Translations under genes and position numbers: made by a program
The notes under the pieces: model-generated
The model's database searches: none
The model's input: the letters and a program-made list of their open reading frames with translations, nothing else
Told to the model about the DNA's origin: nothing
Shown here: piece after piece, positions 1 to 4,559 of the stretch
How the letters are laid out: each line of letters starts with the position of its first letter
How positions within the stretch are numbered: the stretch's first letter is position 1
Assembly (NCBI GenBank): GCA_023395675.1
Contig: JAEWYL010000114.1
Location: 1 to 5,310 of the forward strand
Length of the DNA: 5,310 nucleotides
DNA from: Chloroflexota bacterium
Lineage (GTDB): Bacteria; Chloroflexota; Anaerolineae; Anaerolineales; UBA4823
Direction: 5' to 3'

Positions 1-171
1 ATGCGGGAGAACAACGACCGCCTGGAGGCCATCGCCGGCGAGATGGAGCGCCTCTTCCCGCTGGACGAGGCCGGGGTGAATGCCCTCTGCGCCGGCCTGG
101 CCGAACAGCTCATGGCCCTGCACGACACAGAGGCCCAGGCCGTGAAAGCCCTGCAGGAGGGGATGCGGTAG
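1..171 (+). CDS. Hypothetical protein, probably the C-terminal end of a longer gene
   Basis: The frame is open from the first base and ends at TAG 169-171, giving 56 residues. The first codon happens to be ATG, so this could be a complete small gene, but its upstream region and any ribosome binding site lie outside the window. I therefore treat it as the 3' end of a larger gene. The peptide is rich in Glu, Leu and Ala, with charged and hydrophobic residues spaced as in amphipathic helices, and it has one Cys. There is no membrane segment and no motif I recognise. A strong hairpin terminator follows 12 bases after the stop codon, which supports this being the real end of a transcription unit. 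Function unknown. Confidence 0.6.
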   Translation: MRENNDRLEAIAGEMERLFPLDEAGVNALCAGLAEQLMALHDTEAQAVKALQEGMR

Positions 172-183
172 AGGGGGACGTTG

Positions 184-223
184 AAAGCGCCTCGCACCAA
201 ATGGCCGGGTGCGAGGCGCTTTT
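184..223 (+). terminator. Intrinsic terminator after the first gene
   Basis: Perfect 15-bp inverted repeat: AAAGCGCCTCGCACC at 184-198 pairs with 208-222 across a 9-base loop (199-207). The arms begin with AAA and end with TTTT (220-223), so the U run is short and mostly paired. Its place 12 bases after a stop codon fits a rho-independent terminator. The A-rich 5' arm would also let it work weakly on the other strand. Confidence 0.8.
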
Positions 224-256
224 CCAGAGTTGGGGGATAGATGGCGGGCGAAGCAT

Positions 257-285
257 TTGCCCCAGGGGGGAAAACGGAGTAAACT
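257..285 (+). promoter_or_regulatory. Candidate promoter for the zinc-ribbon gene
   Basis: A -35-like TTGCCC (257-262) and a -10-like TAAACT (280-285) are exactly 17 bases apart, each matching four of six consensus positions. Transcription from here would start at about 291-293, on or next to the GTG start of the following gene, so the mRNA could be almost leaderless. This is inference from weak boxes. The alternative is an unseen promoter further upstream with use of GGAG at 276-279 as ribosome binding site. Confidence 0.3.
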
Positions 286-292
286 TAATCCC

Positions 293-787
293 GTGAACTG
301 CCCCAACTGCGGCGCGCCGATGCAGCTCGAGCCCAGGAGGCGCTTTTTCTCCTGCCAGTACTGCGCCTCGCTGCACTTCCCCCAGGAGGGGGAAGACGGC
401 CTGCGCGTGCTGGGGACGGAGAGCGGGCTGGACTGCCCCCTCTGCCGCCTGCCCCTGGCGCTGGCCTGGATCGGCGAGACCGAGGTGCAGCACTGCACCC
501 GCTGCCGCGGCTCGCTGCTGCCCCAGGCCGCTTTCCTCACCACCCTCAACTACCTGCGCGCCGCCGCCTCCGGCCCGCCCGCCCCGCTGCAGCCTCTGGA
601 CCGGCAGGAGCTGGAGCGCCGCCTGCTCTGCCCGCAGTGCCGCGCCCCGCTGGATACGCACCCCTACGGCGGGCCGGGGAATGTGGTGGTGGACAACTGC
701 CCCCGCTGCCACCTGATCTGGCTCGATTACCGCGAGCTGACCCGCATCGTCTCCGCCCCGGGCCGCGACCGGGGAAAGTGGCTGTAG
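293..787 (+). CDS. Triple zinc-ribbon protein (zf-TFIIB-like)
   Basis: This 164-residue cytoplasmic protein is built almost entirely of three four-cysteine zinc-binding modules: C3/C6 with C21/C24, C48/C51 with C68/C71, and C113/C116 with C136/C139. The last module ends in CPRCHLIWLDYREL, the signature of the TFIIB-type zinc-ribbon family (zf-TFIIB, where CPxCxGxWLDxxEL is typical). Family members are small zinc-binding proteins of mostly unknown role, so a nucleic-acid or protein-binding adaptor is only inference. The GTG at 293 is chosen because the first Cys pair follows at once. The frame stays open upstream to about 209, but that stretch overlaps the preceding terminator and has no cysteines. 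The only Shine-Dalgarno-like sequence is GGAG 276-279, 13 bases away, which is long. The DUF488 gene follows after 73 bases on the same strand. Confidence 0.85.
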   Translation: MNCPNCGAPMQLEPRRRFFSCQYCASLHFPQEGEDGLRVLGTESGLDCPLCRLPLALAWIGETEVQHCTRCRGSLLPQAAFLTTLNYLRAAASGPPAPLQPLDRQELERRLLCPQCRAPLDTHPYGGPGNVVVDNCPRCHLIWLDYRELTRIVSAPGRDRGKWL

Positions 788-811
788 CCCTGTATGCGTG
801 TAGTTTTCGTT

Positions 812-844
812 CATCCTTTCCTGTGCCCGAGCGCAGGCAGGATG
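812..844 (+). other. Hairpin in the spacer before the DUF488 gene
   Basis: CATCCT (812-817) pairs with AGGATG (839-844). After a small internal loop, CCTGTGC (820-826) pairs with GCGCAGG (831-837) including one G-U pair, closing on the tetraloop CCGA (827-830). There is no T-run, so it is not a standard terminator. It ends six bases before the AGGAG ribosome binding site at 850-854 of the next gene. It could be an RNA-processing or stability element between two co-transcribed genes, or a weak attenuator. The structure can be read directly; the role is inferred. Confidence 0.4.
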
Positions 845-860
845 GGGATAGGAGCGTCCG

Positions 861-1202
861 GTGATCCGTCTGAAGCGAGCGTATGAGCCCCCGTCTCCCG
901 AGGATGGGAAGCGCGTGCTGGTGGAGCGCCTGTGGCCGCGCGGGCTGACCAAAGAGCGGGCCGCGCTGGACCTGTGGCTGAAGGAAATTTCGCCCAGCCC
1001 GGAGCTGAGGAAGTGGTACGGGCACGACCCGGCAAAGTGGGGGGAGTTCCAGCGCCGCTACCGGGCCGAGCTGGAGGCCGCGGGCGAGCCCCTGGAGCGG
1101 CTGCGCGCCCTGGCGGGCGAAGGGGTGGTCACCTTCGTCTACGCCGCCAAAGATGAGGCGCGCAACAGCGCCCGGGTGCTGAAAGAGTTCCTCGAAGGCT
1201 GA
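861..1202 (+). CDS. DUF488 (YeaO-like) family protein
   Basis: The 113-residue product matches the short DUF488 family, of which E. coli YeaO is the familiar member, along its full length. Family hallmarks are VERLWPRGL (residues 21-29), KWYGHDPAKW (51-60) with its conserved Trp, His and Asp, and TFVYAAKDEARNSA (91-104). Members are small soluble proteins of about 115-120 residues with no established biochemical function, so none is assigned. The start is GTG 861, supported by AGGAG at 850-854 six bases upstream and by the family's usual N-terminus (residues 1-6 MIRLKR). It lies 73 bases after the zinc-ribbon gene with a hairpin but no T-run terminator between, so the two may form an operon. 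The gene ends before the palindrome at 1235-1275, opposite a convergent gene. Confidence 0.9.
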   Translation: MIRLKRAYEPPSPEDGKRVLVERLWPRGLTKERAALDLWLKEISPSPELRKWYGHDPAKWGEFQRRYRAELEAAGEPLERLRALAGEGVVTFVYAAKDEARNSARVLKEFLEG

Positions 1203-1234
1203 GCAATCTACTCGCTCAAGCTTTGATATTAGAA

Positions 1235-1275
1235 TTTGGGGCAAATGTGCGGCGAAACCGCGCATTTGCCCCAAA
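1235..1275. terminator. Long palindrome between convergent genes, probable bidirectional terminator
   Basis: An 18-bp stem joins 1235-1252 to 1258-1275 around the 5-base loop CGAAA. All pairs are Watson-Crick except T1248 with G1262, which becomes a U-G pair in plus-strand RNA. The stem sits 32 bases after the DUF488 stop and 8 bases beyond the stop of the opposing gene, where a shared terminator is expected. The base of the stem is TTT/AAA, the reverse of the usual A-stem-T arrangement, and neither side has a clean T-run. The termination role is therefore an inference from position and stem strength. Confidence 0.6.
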
Positions 1276-1283
1276 AACGTTTA

Positions 1284-2375
1284 TCAAGGATTTATGCGGG
1301 TCACCACCCCGAAGGTGTTGACCTGCAGCTCCCAGCGGCTGCCCGGTTCGAACTGCAGGTACTCCTCCAGGCTGTCCGGCGTATAGAAATACTCGCGCCC
1401 GTCCTCCTCCGCCTCGAAGCGCACGGAGTAGCTCTCCTGGCGCTCGCCCTCGCGCTGGGCGGAGGCCAGGTTGATCCCGGGCCAGGCGGGGTTCAGGTCG
1501 CGGCCGCTGGCGCTGAAGGTGTCCACCACCTGCCACTCCTGCACGCTGTACTCGCACCAGGATTCGTAGACCTCGTACTGGCAGTCCTGCACCACCTTGC
1601 CCAGCCCGCTGCCCTCGTCAATGGTGTAGGGGTCGCCGCAGACCTCGGTGGCGGCGGGGGCCGGGTCCGAGGAGGTGTGGCTGTAGCGCAGCTCGCAGAC
1701 CCCCACCTGCGCCTCCTGGGGCAGGTCGTCCTCCCAGCCCGCCCGCTCGACCGGCATCAGCTCCAGCACGGGGATGCTGCGCTCCCAGGACAGCCCTTCC
1801 ACCACCGCCGGGACCCCGGTGGTGCGCCCGGAGAAATAGAGGAAGAGCGCCCCCAGCGCGCAGCCCAGGACCACCAGCGCCATCACCCCCACCGCCGCCC
1901 AGGCCGGGGCTTTCCGGGCCGGGGCAGCCGGCAGGGCCGCCTCCGGAAGCTCCTCGGGCTCGCCCGCCAGGCTGGCGCCGCAGTTCTGGCAGCGCGGGGC
2001 GCCCGCCGGGTTGGGGCTGTCGCAGGCGGGGCAGATGAGCGGGGGAGCGGCGGCGCCTTCCTGAAATGCGCCGACAACCTGCCCGCTCTGCCGTTGGGCG
2101 CCCTCTTTCAGATCACCCCCGCACTGGACGCACTCGCCGGCGCCGGCGGGGTTGCGCGCCCCGCAGTAGGGGCAGTGAATATCGGCCCCCGCCTGCGCGG
2201 CGGCGAGCTGCGCCTCGTCCTCGATCAGCTTCGCCTCCGCCGGGGCCTGGAAGGCGTCCTGCTCCTCCATCGGCGCGCCGCAGTTGCTGCAGGTGCGCTG
2301 GGTGCCGGGGTTCTTCGTCCCGCAGCGTTTGCAGGTCCATTCCAGTTCGATGTATCCGAGGGTTTTCTGGGCCAT
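1284..2375 (-). CDS. Membrane-anchored triple zinc-ribbon protein, unknown function
   Basis: This encodes 363 residues in three parts. Residues 1-135 hold three CxxC-x10-CxxC zinc ribbons of the RanBP2/double-zinc-ribbon style: C15/C18-C29/C32, C68/C71-C82/C85 and C115/C118-C129/C132, each ending in NCGA or QCGG. An Ala/Pro/Glu-rich linker follows, then one transmembrane helix at about 159-182. The remaining 180 residues form a domain with four cysteines (227, 246, 265, 274), many aromatic residues and a beta-rich look. By the positive-inside rule (RK at 154-155) the zinc ribbons should be cytoplasmic and the C-terminal domain outside, where the cysteines could form two disulfides. I do not recognise that domain. 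ATG 2373-2375 is well supported by AAGGAG (2382-2387, minus strand) six bases upstream. The gene ends with tandem stops TGA and TAA. It is monocistronic, convergent with the DUF488 gene and divergent from the UPF0173 gene. Confidence 0.88.
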   Translation of the reverse strand: MAQKTLGYIELEWTCKRCGTKNPGTQRTCSNCGAPMEEQDAFQAPAEAKLIEDEAQLAAAQAGADIHCPYCGARNPAGAGECVQCGGDLKEGAQRQSGQVVGAFQEGAAAPPLICPACDSPNPAGAPRCQNCGASLAGEPEELPEAALPAAPARKAPAWAAVGVMALVVLGCALGALFLYFSGRTTGVPAVVEGLSWERSIPVLELMPVERAGWEDDLPQEAQVGVCELRYSHTSSDPAPAATEVCGDPYTIDEGSGLGKVVQDCQYEVYESWCEYSVQEWQVVDTFSASGRDLNPAWPGINLASAQREGERQESYSVRFEAEEDGREYFYTPDSLEEYLQFEPGSRWELQVNTFGVVTRINP

Positions 2376-2408
2376 TTATTGCTCCTTGCGGCGTGGGTCT
2401 CAGGCGCG

Positions 2409-2414
2409 ATTATA
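2409..2414 (-). promoter_or_regulatory. Candidate -10 box for the minus-strand zinc-ribbon gene
   Basis: On the minus strand this reads TATAAT, a perfect -10 hexamer, 33 bases upstream of the ATG at 2375. TG occurs two bases before it, close to but not exactly the extended -10 spacing. No good -35 box is visible at 16-18 bases. Transcription would begin near 2402, giving a leader of about 27 nt that contains the ribosome binding site. Confidence 0.5.
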
Positions 2415-2479
2415 AGCATTAAACCGGAAAAGTGAGAGGGGAAATCCACAATTGAAGCCCTCGCGGCCCTTTTTTGGGC

Positions 2480-2485
2480 TATACT
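2480..2485 (+). promoter_or_regulatory. Candidate -10 box for the UPF0173 hydrolase gene
   Basis: TATACT matches five of six bases of the -10 consensus. The nearest -35-like hexamer, TTGAAG at 2452-2457, is 22 bases away, which is too far for a standard promoter. If used, transcription would start at about 2492 and the mRNA would have a leader of about 174 nt carrying the inverted repeats at 2494-2560 and 2593-2614. It is placed back to back with the minus-strand TATAAT at 2409-2414, as expected for a divergent promoter region. Confidence 0.35.
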
Positions 2486-2493
2486 AGGAGCTG

Positions 2494-2560
2494 TCTCAAA
2501 AAAAGATGCAGCACCGGCCTGCGGCGGCTCTGCCCGCACGCCGAAAATCGCTTTTTGAGA
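2494..2560. repeat. IS-end-like inverted repeat, possible remnant of a small mobile element
   Basis: TCTCAAAAA at 2494-2502 is the inverse of TTTTTGAGA at 2552-2560. After a 2x2 mismatch, three more pairs form (GAT 2505-2507 with ATC 2547-2549). The left end in context, GAGCTGTCTCAAAA, resembles the terminal inverted repeats of several insertion-sequence families whose ends read like GGCTGTCTCAAAA. The right side loses this similarity after TTTTTGAGA. There is no transposase and no obvious target duplication, so this would be a decayed or MITE-like remnant. The alternative is a simple leader hairpin of the UPF0173 gene. Confidence 0.35.
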
Positions 2561-2592
2561 GGTTTTCTACTGCTCTGCCCAAAATTGAACCT

Positions 2593-2614
2593 GCGGCGGG
2601 CGGCGGCCCGCCGC
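2593..2614 (+). other. GC-only hairpin in the leader of the UPF0173 gene
   Basis: GCGGCGGG (2593-2600) pairs perfectly with CCCGCCGC (2607-2614) over the loop CGGCGG. It has no T-run and lies 40 bases before the ribosome binding site. It overlaps the second copy of CCTGCGGCGG (2590-2599); the first copy is at 2518-2527. It may be part of the same decayed repeat as 2494-2560. A regulatory role is not demonstrated. Confidence 0.35.
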
Positions 2615-2665
2615 CAGAGCCACGAACAATGGTCTCAACCGGATTAAAACACACAGGAGGGAAGC

Positions 2666-3352
2666 ATGAGTGTGAAACTGACCTGGTACGGGCATGCGGC
2701 GCTGGGCCTGGAGATCGGCGGGCGGCATGTCCTGGTGGACCCTTTTCTCTCGGATAACCCCGCCGCGGACGCCGACCCGGAGCGGGTGGAGGCGGAGTTC
2801 ATCCTCATCAGCCACGGGCACAACGACCACCTCGGCGATACCGAGTCCATCGCAAAGCGCACCGGGGCCACCGTCATCACCAATTTCGAGATCAGCAACT
2901 GGCTCGGCCGCCGGGGCCTGAAGACCCACGCCCAGCACATCGGCGGCGGCTTCCGCCACCCCTTTGGCTACGTCAAGTTCACCCAGGCCCTGCACGGGTC
3001 CTGCATGCCCGACGGCTCTTACGGGGGCAACCCGGCGGGCTTCCTCATCACCACCGACGAGGGCCGCAGGCTCTATCTGGCGGGGGACACCGGGCTTTTC
3101 GGCGATATGCGCCTGATCGGCGAGGAGGGCGTGGACCTGGCGGTGCTGCCCATCGGCGACAACTTCACCATGGGCCCGGAGGACGCCCTGCGCGCCGTGA
3201 AGCTCATCCAGCCGAAACACGTCATCCCCATCCACTACGGCACCTGGGACCTGATCGCCCAGGACGAGAACTCCTGGGCCGCGCAGGTGCGCCAGGAGAC
3301 CCAGGCCGAGGTGCACGTGCTGAAGCCGGGCGAGAGCTTCACCCTTTCCTGA
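2666..3352 (+). CDS. UPF0173 family metal-dependent hydrolase (metallo-beta-lactamase fold)
   Basis: The 228-residue cytoplasmic protein matches the UPF0173 (YtkL-type) metallo-beta-lactamase-fold hydrolases in length and in every expected motif. The metal-binding set is visible: HGHNDH at 50-55 (H50, H52, D54, H55), H110, D141 in GDTG, and H190 in IPIHYGTW. The N-terminal WYGHAA (7-12) with H10, the strand residues LVDPFLSDNP (23-32), and IGDNFTMGPEDA (163-174) are family hallmarks. Two divalent metal ions are expected. The physiological substrate of this family is not established, so only hydrolase is claimed. ATG 2666 has AGGAGG at 2655-2660 with a 5-base gap, an excellent site. The gene appears monocistronic, with a long leader and the 3377-3427 palindrome 25 bases after the stop. 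No catalytic residue is missing. Confidence 0.95.
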   Translation: MSVKLTWYGHAALGLEIGGRHVLVDPFLSDNPAADADPERVEAEFILISHGHNDHLGDTESIAKRTGATVITNFEISNWLGRRGLKTHAQHIGGGFRHPFGYVKFTQALHGSCMPDGSYGGNPAGFLITTDEGRRLYLAGDTGLFGDMRLIGEEGVDLAVLPIGDNFTMGPEDALRAVKLIQPKHVIPIHYGTWDLIAQDENSWAAQVRQETQAEVHVLKPGESFTLS

Positions 3353-3376
3353 ACGGCCCTGGAGGCGAGCCTGAAT

Positions 3377-3427
3377 AATAATTGTGTTGTGATGGGGAGC
3401 GCAGCCCCCGATCACAACACAATTATT
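3377..3427. terminator. 17-bp perfect palindrome, probable bidirectional terminator
   Basis: AATAATTGTGTTGTGAT (3377-3393) is perfectly complementary to 3411-3427. Inside it GGGG (3394-3397) can pair with CCCC (3406-3409), leaving G3410 bulged. It begins 25 bases after the UPF0173 stop, and the downstream side continues ATTATTTAT, a partly U-rich tail, so termination is the simplest reading. The length and perfection are more than a terminator needs, so a dispersed palindromic repeat is a real alternative. Confidence 0.55.
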
Positions 3428-3501
3428 TATCGGACAGGTACTCAGGGTATTCCTGCGCCCCGCCCCATAATATCCCTGTAATAATTATGACTATCTTCGT
3501 C

Positions 3502-3510
3502 TGATATAAT
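3502..3510 (+). promoter_or_regulatory. Extended -10 promoter for the molybdopterin oxidoreductase gene
   Basis: TGATATAAT combines a perfect TATAAT (3505-3510) with TG one base upstream, the extended -10 arrangement that can work without a good -35. No convincing -35 is visible: taatta (3482-3487) is at the 17-base position. The surrounding 3465-3510 is notably AT-rich in an otherwise GC-rich window. Transcription would begin around 3517, about 145 bases before the ATG at 3661. Confidence 0.6.
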
Positions 3511-3542
3511 TCCCCTGCGCCTGTGGAGGCCAAGGGGGCATG

Positions 3543-3584
3543 CGGGCGCGTGACCGGTGACCGGATTTTTCCGCTGCGCGCCCG
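3543..3584 (+). promoter_or_regulatory. Hairpin in the long 5' leader of the molybdopterin gene
   Basis: CGGGCGCG (3543-3550) pairs perfectly with CGCGCCCG (3577-3584), enclosing a tandem TGACCGG TGACCGG (3551-3564) and a T5 run. Further possible stems lie downstream: GGAAG with CTTCC around 3590-3612, and AACCG (3615-3619) with CGGTT (3628-3632). Together they could make a structured leader from about 3517 to 3645, ending just before the ribosome binding site. I compared it from memory with the Moco riboswitch and saw no clear match, so this is an unassigned candidate regulatory leader. Confidence 0.35.
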
Positions 3585-3660
3585 GTTGTGGAAGGCGGCG
3601 GGCCCGCTTCCCATAACCGGAGCCGGGCGGTTGTCGTTTCGCTCAGAAGGAAGGTTCACG

Positions 3661-4299
3661 ATGTTTAATAACGTTTTCCAACGCCGCGATGAGGAGCAGC
3701 GCATCCGTGAGGAGGGGCGCCTGCCGCCCGGGCAGTCGCTGACGCAGAAGTTCCCCGTGCTGCACTACGGGCCGGTGCCGCGCTTCAACCCCGCCACCTG
3801 GGATTTCCGCCTCTACGGCGAGGTGGAGCAGGAGGCGCGCTGGACCTGGGACGAGTTCAACCGCCTGCCGCGCCGCAAGGTGGTGATGGACCTGCACTGT
3901 GTCACCCGCTGGAGCAAGTTCGACACCGAATGGGAAGGGGTGCACCTGCGCGATCTGGTGGAGGCCGGGCTGCTGCGCCTTCGTCCCAACGCCCGCCACG
4001 TGGTGCAGCACGCCGAATACGGGTTCACCGTCAACCTGCCGCTGGAGGTGGTCCTGTCCGATAATTTCCTGCTCGCCACCCATTTCAACGGCGAGCCGGT
4101 CTCGCCGGACCACGGCTACCCGCTGCGCGGGGTGGTGGGCGCGATCAAGGCGCGCGGCGACCTCTTCACGCCCTACCTGTGGAAGGGGGCCAAGTGGCTG
4201 CGCGGGCTCGAGTTCCTGGAGCACGATAAGCCCGGGTTCTGGGAGCAGGCCGGCTATCACAATGAGGCGGACGTGTGGACCGAGCAGCGCTTCGGCTGA
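3661..4299 (+). CDS. Sulfite-oxidase-like molybdopterin oxidoreductase
   Basis: This 212-residue protein is the molybdopterin-binding domain of the sulfite oxidase superfamily (COG2041/YuiH type). DLHCVTRWSKFD (77-88) contains C80, the expected molybdenum-ligating cysteine. EWEGVHLRDLVEAG (90-103), PDHGYPLRGVVGAIKARG (149-166) and KGAKWLRGLEFLEHDKPGFWEQAGYHNEADVWTEQRF (175-211) follow in the usual order. The dimerisation and heme domains of true sulfite oxidases are absent. There is no Tat signal and no YedZ-like membrane partner nearby, so it should be cytoplasmic. Substrate and electron partner are unknown for this short subgroup. ATG 3661 is preferred: AGAAGGAAGG (3645-3654) lies just upstream and the protein begins like its family. 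The frame is open further upstream to about 3523, but that stretch looks like leader RNA. It is a single-gene unit with its own promoter and terminator. Confidence 0.92.
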   Translation: MFNNVFQRRDEEQRIREEGRLPPGQSLTQKFPVLHYGPVPRFNPATWDFRLYGEVEQEARWTWDEFNRLPRRKVVMDLHCVTRWSKFDTEWEGVHLRDLVEAGLLRLRPNARHVVQHAEYGFTVNLPLEVVLSDNFLLATHFNGEPVSPDHGYPLRGVVGAIKARGDLFTPYLWKGAKWLRGLEFLEHDKPGFWEQAGYHNEADVWTEQRFG

Positions 4300-4320
4300 G
4301 GCGCTTTTCATGTTATAGTT

Positions 4321-4349
4321 AACCCCGCCGCAGCCCCGGCGGGGTTTTT
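4321..4349 (+). terminator. Intrinsic terminator of the molybdopterin gene
   Basis: AACCCCGCCG (4321-4330) pairs with CGGCGGGGTT (4337-4346) over a 6-base loop, followed by a T-run at 4345-4349 and further T/C-rich sequence. This is a textbook rho-independent terminator 21 bases after the stop codon, so the downstream selenoprotein gene needs its own promoter. Confidence 0.92.
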
Positions 4350-4547
4350 CTTCGCCTTTTCTGGTATTTTCCCGGGCGGGTCCCTCGCCGGGCGCTCTTC
4401 TCGAAGATATTTCCGGAGCACTTTGCTGTTTGTGTGGGGAAAACTGCGGCGCGGCGGCGCTTTTCCCCCTCAGAACCAAGCTGCGAGAGAAGCGCGATTT
4501 TCCACGTTTGATAAATTCTAGATTTTGCCATCATAGGCTGAGCTTTC
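4350..4547 (+). other. Intergenic region upstream of the selenoprotein gene, with two hairpins
   Basis: About 200 bases with no supported gene. CCCGGGCG (4371-4378) can pair with CGCCGGG (4386-4392) with one bulge. GGGGAAAA (4436-4443) pairs perfectly with TTTTCCCC (4461-4468), and GCGC-rich sequence between them adds about three more pairs. The stretch 4505-4525 is AT-rich and holds TTGATA (4508-4513), a possible -35, but I see no good -10 at the right spacing. The promoter of the selenoprotein gene must lie somewhere here but cannot be fixed by eye. Confidence 0.4.
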
Positions 4548-4559
4548 GGAGGTCCTGCT

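Noticed and set aside
1236..2435. Long plus-strand ORF opposite the membrane zinc-ribbon gene
   Set aside because: It is the antisense shadow of a gene with clear zinc-binding motifs. Its product is low-complexity Ala/Gly/Arg with no domain, typical of GC-rich antisense frames.
2567..3415. Long minus-strand ORF opposite the UPF0173 gene, and similar ones opposite the molybdopterin and dtd genes
   Set aside because: These are shadow frames in high-GC DNA. The opposite strand encodes complete families with all catalytic motifs.
3377..3427. CRP/FNR operator, because of TTGTGAT and ATCACAA
   Set aside because: The half-sites are separated by 17 bases rather than about 6, and the site lies just after a stop codon and about 125 bases before the next -10. 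A hairpin explains it better.
3511..3660. Moco riboswitch
   Set aside because: The gene is molybdopterin-dependent and the leader is structured, but I saw no resemblance to the E. coli moaA riboswitch sequence as I remember it. Only a covariance-model search could settle this.
3423..3704. Minus-strand ORF whose last residues look protein-like (AQEYPEYLSDK)
   Set aside because: It overlaps the promoter, the leader and the start of the molybdopterin gene, has no ribosome binding site or recognisable domain, and ends inside the 3377-3427 palindrome.
4311..4319. TGTTATAGT, an extended -10-like sequence
   Set aside because: It directly abuts the terminator stem, has no -35, and transcription from it would start inside the terminator. 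The match is probably chance.
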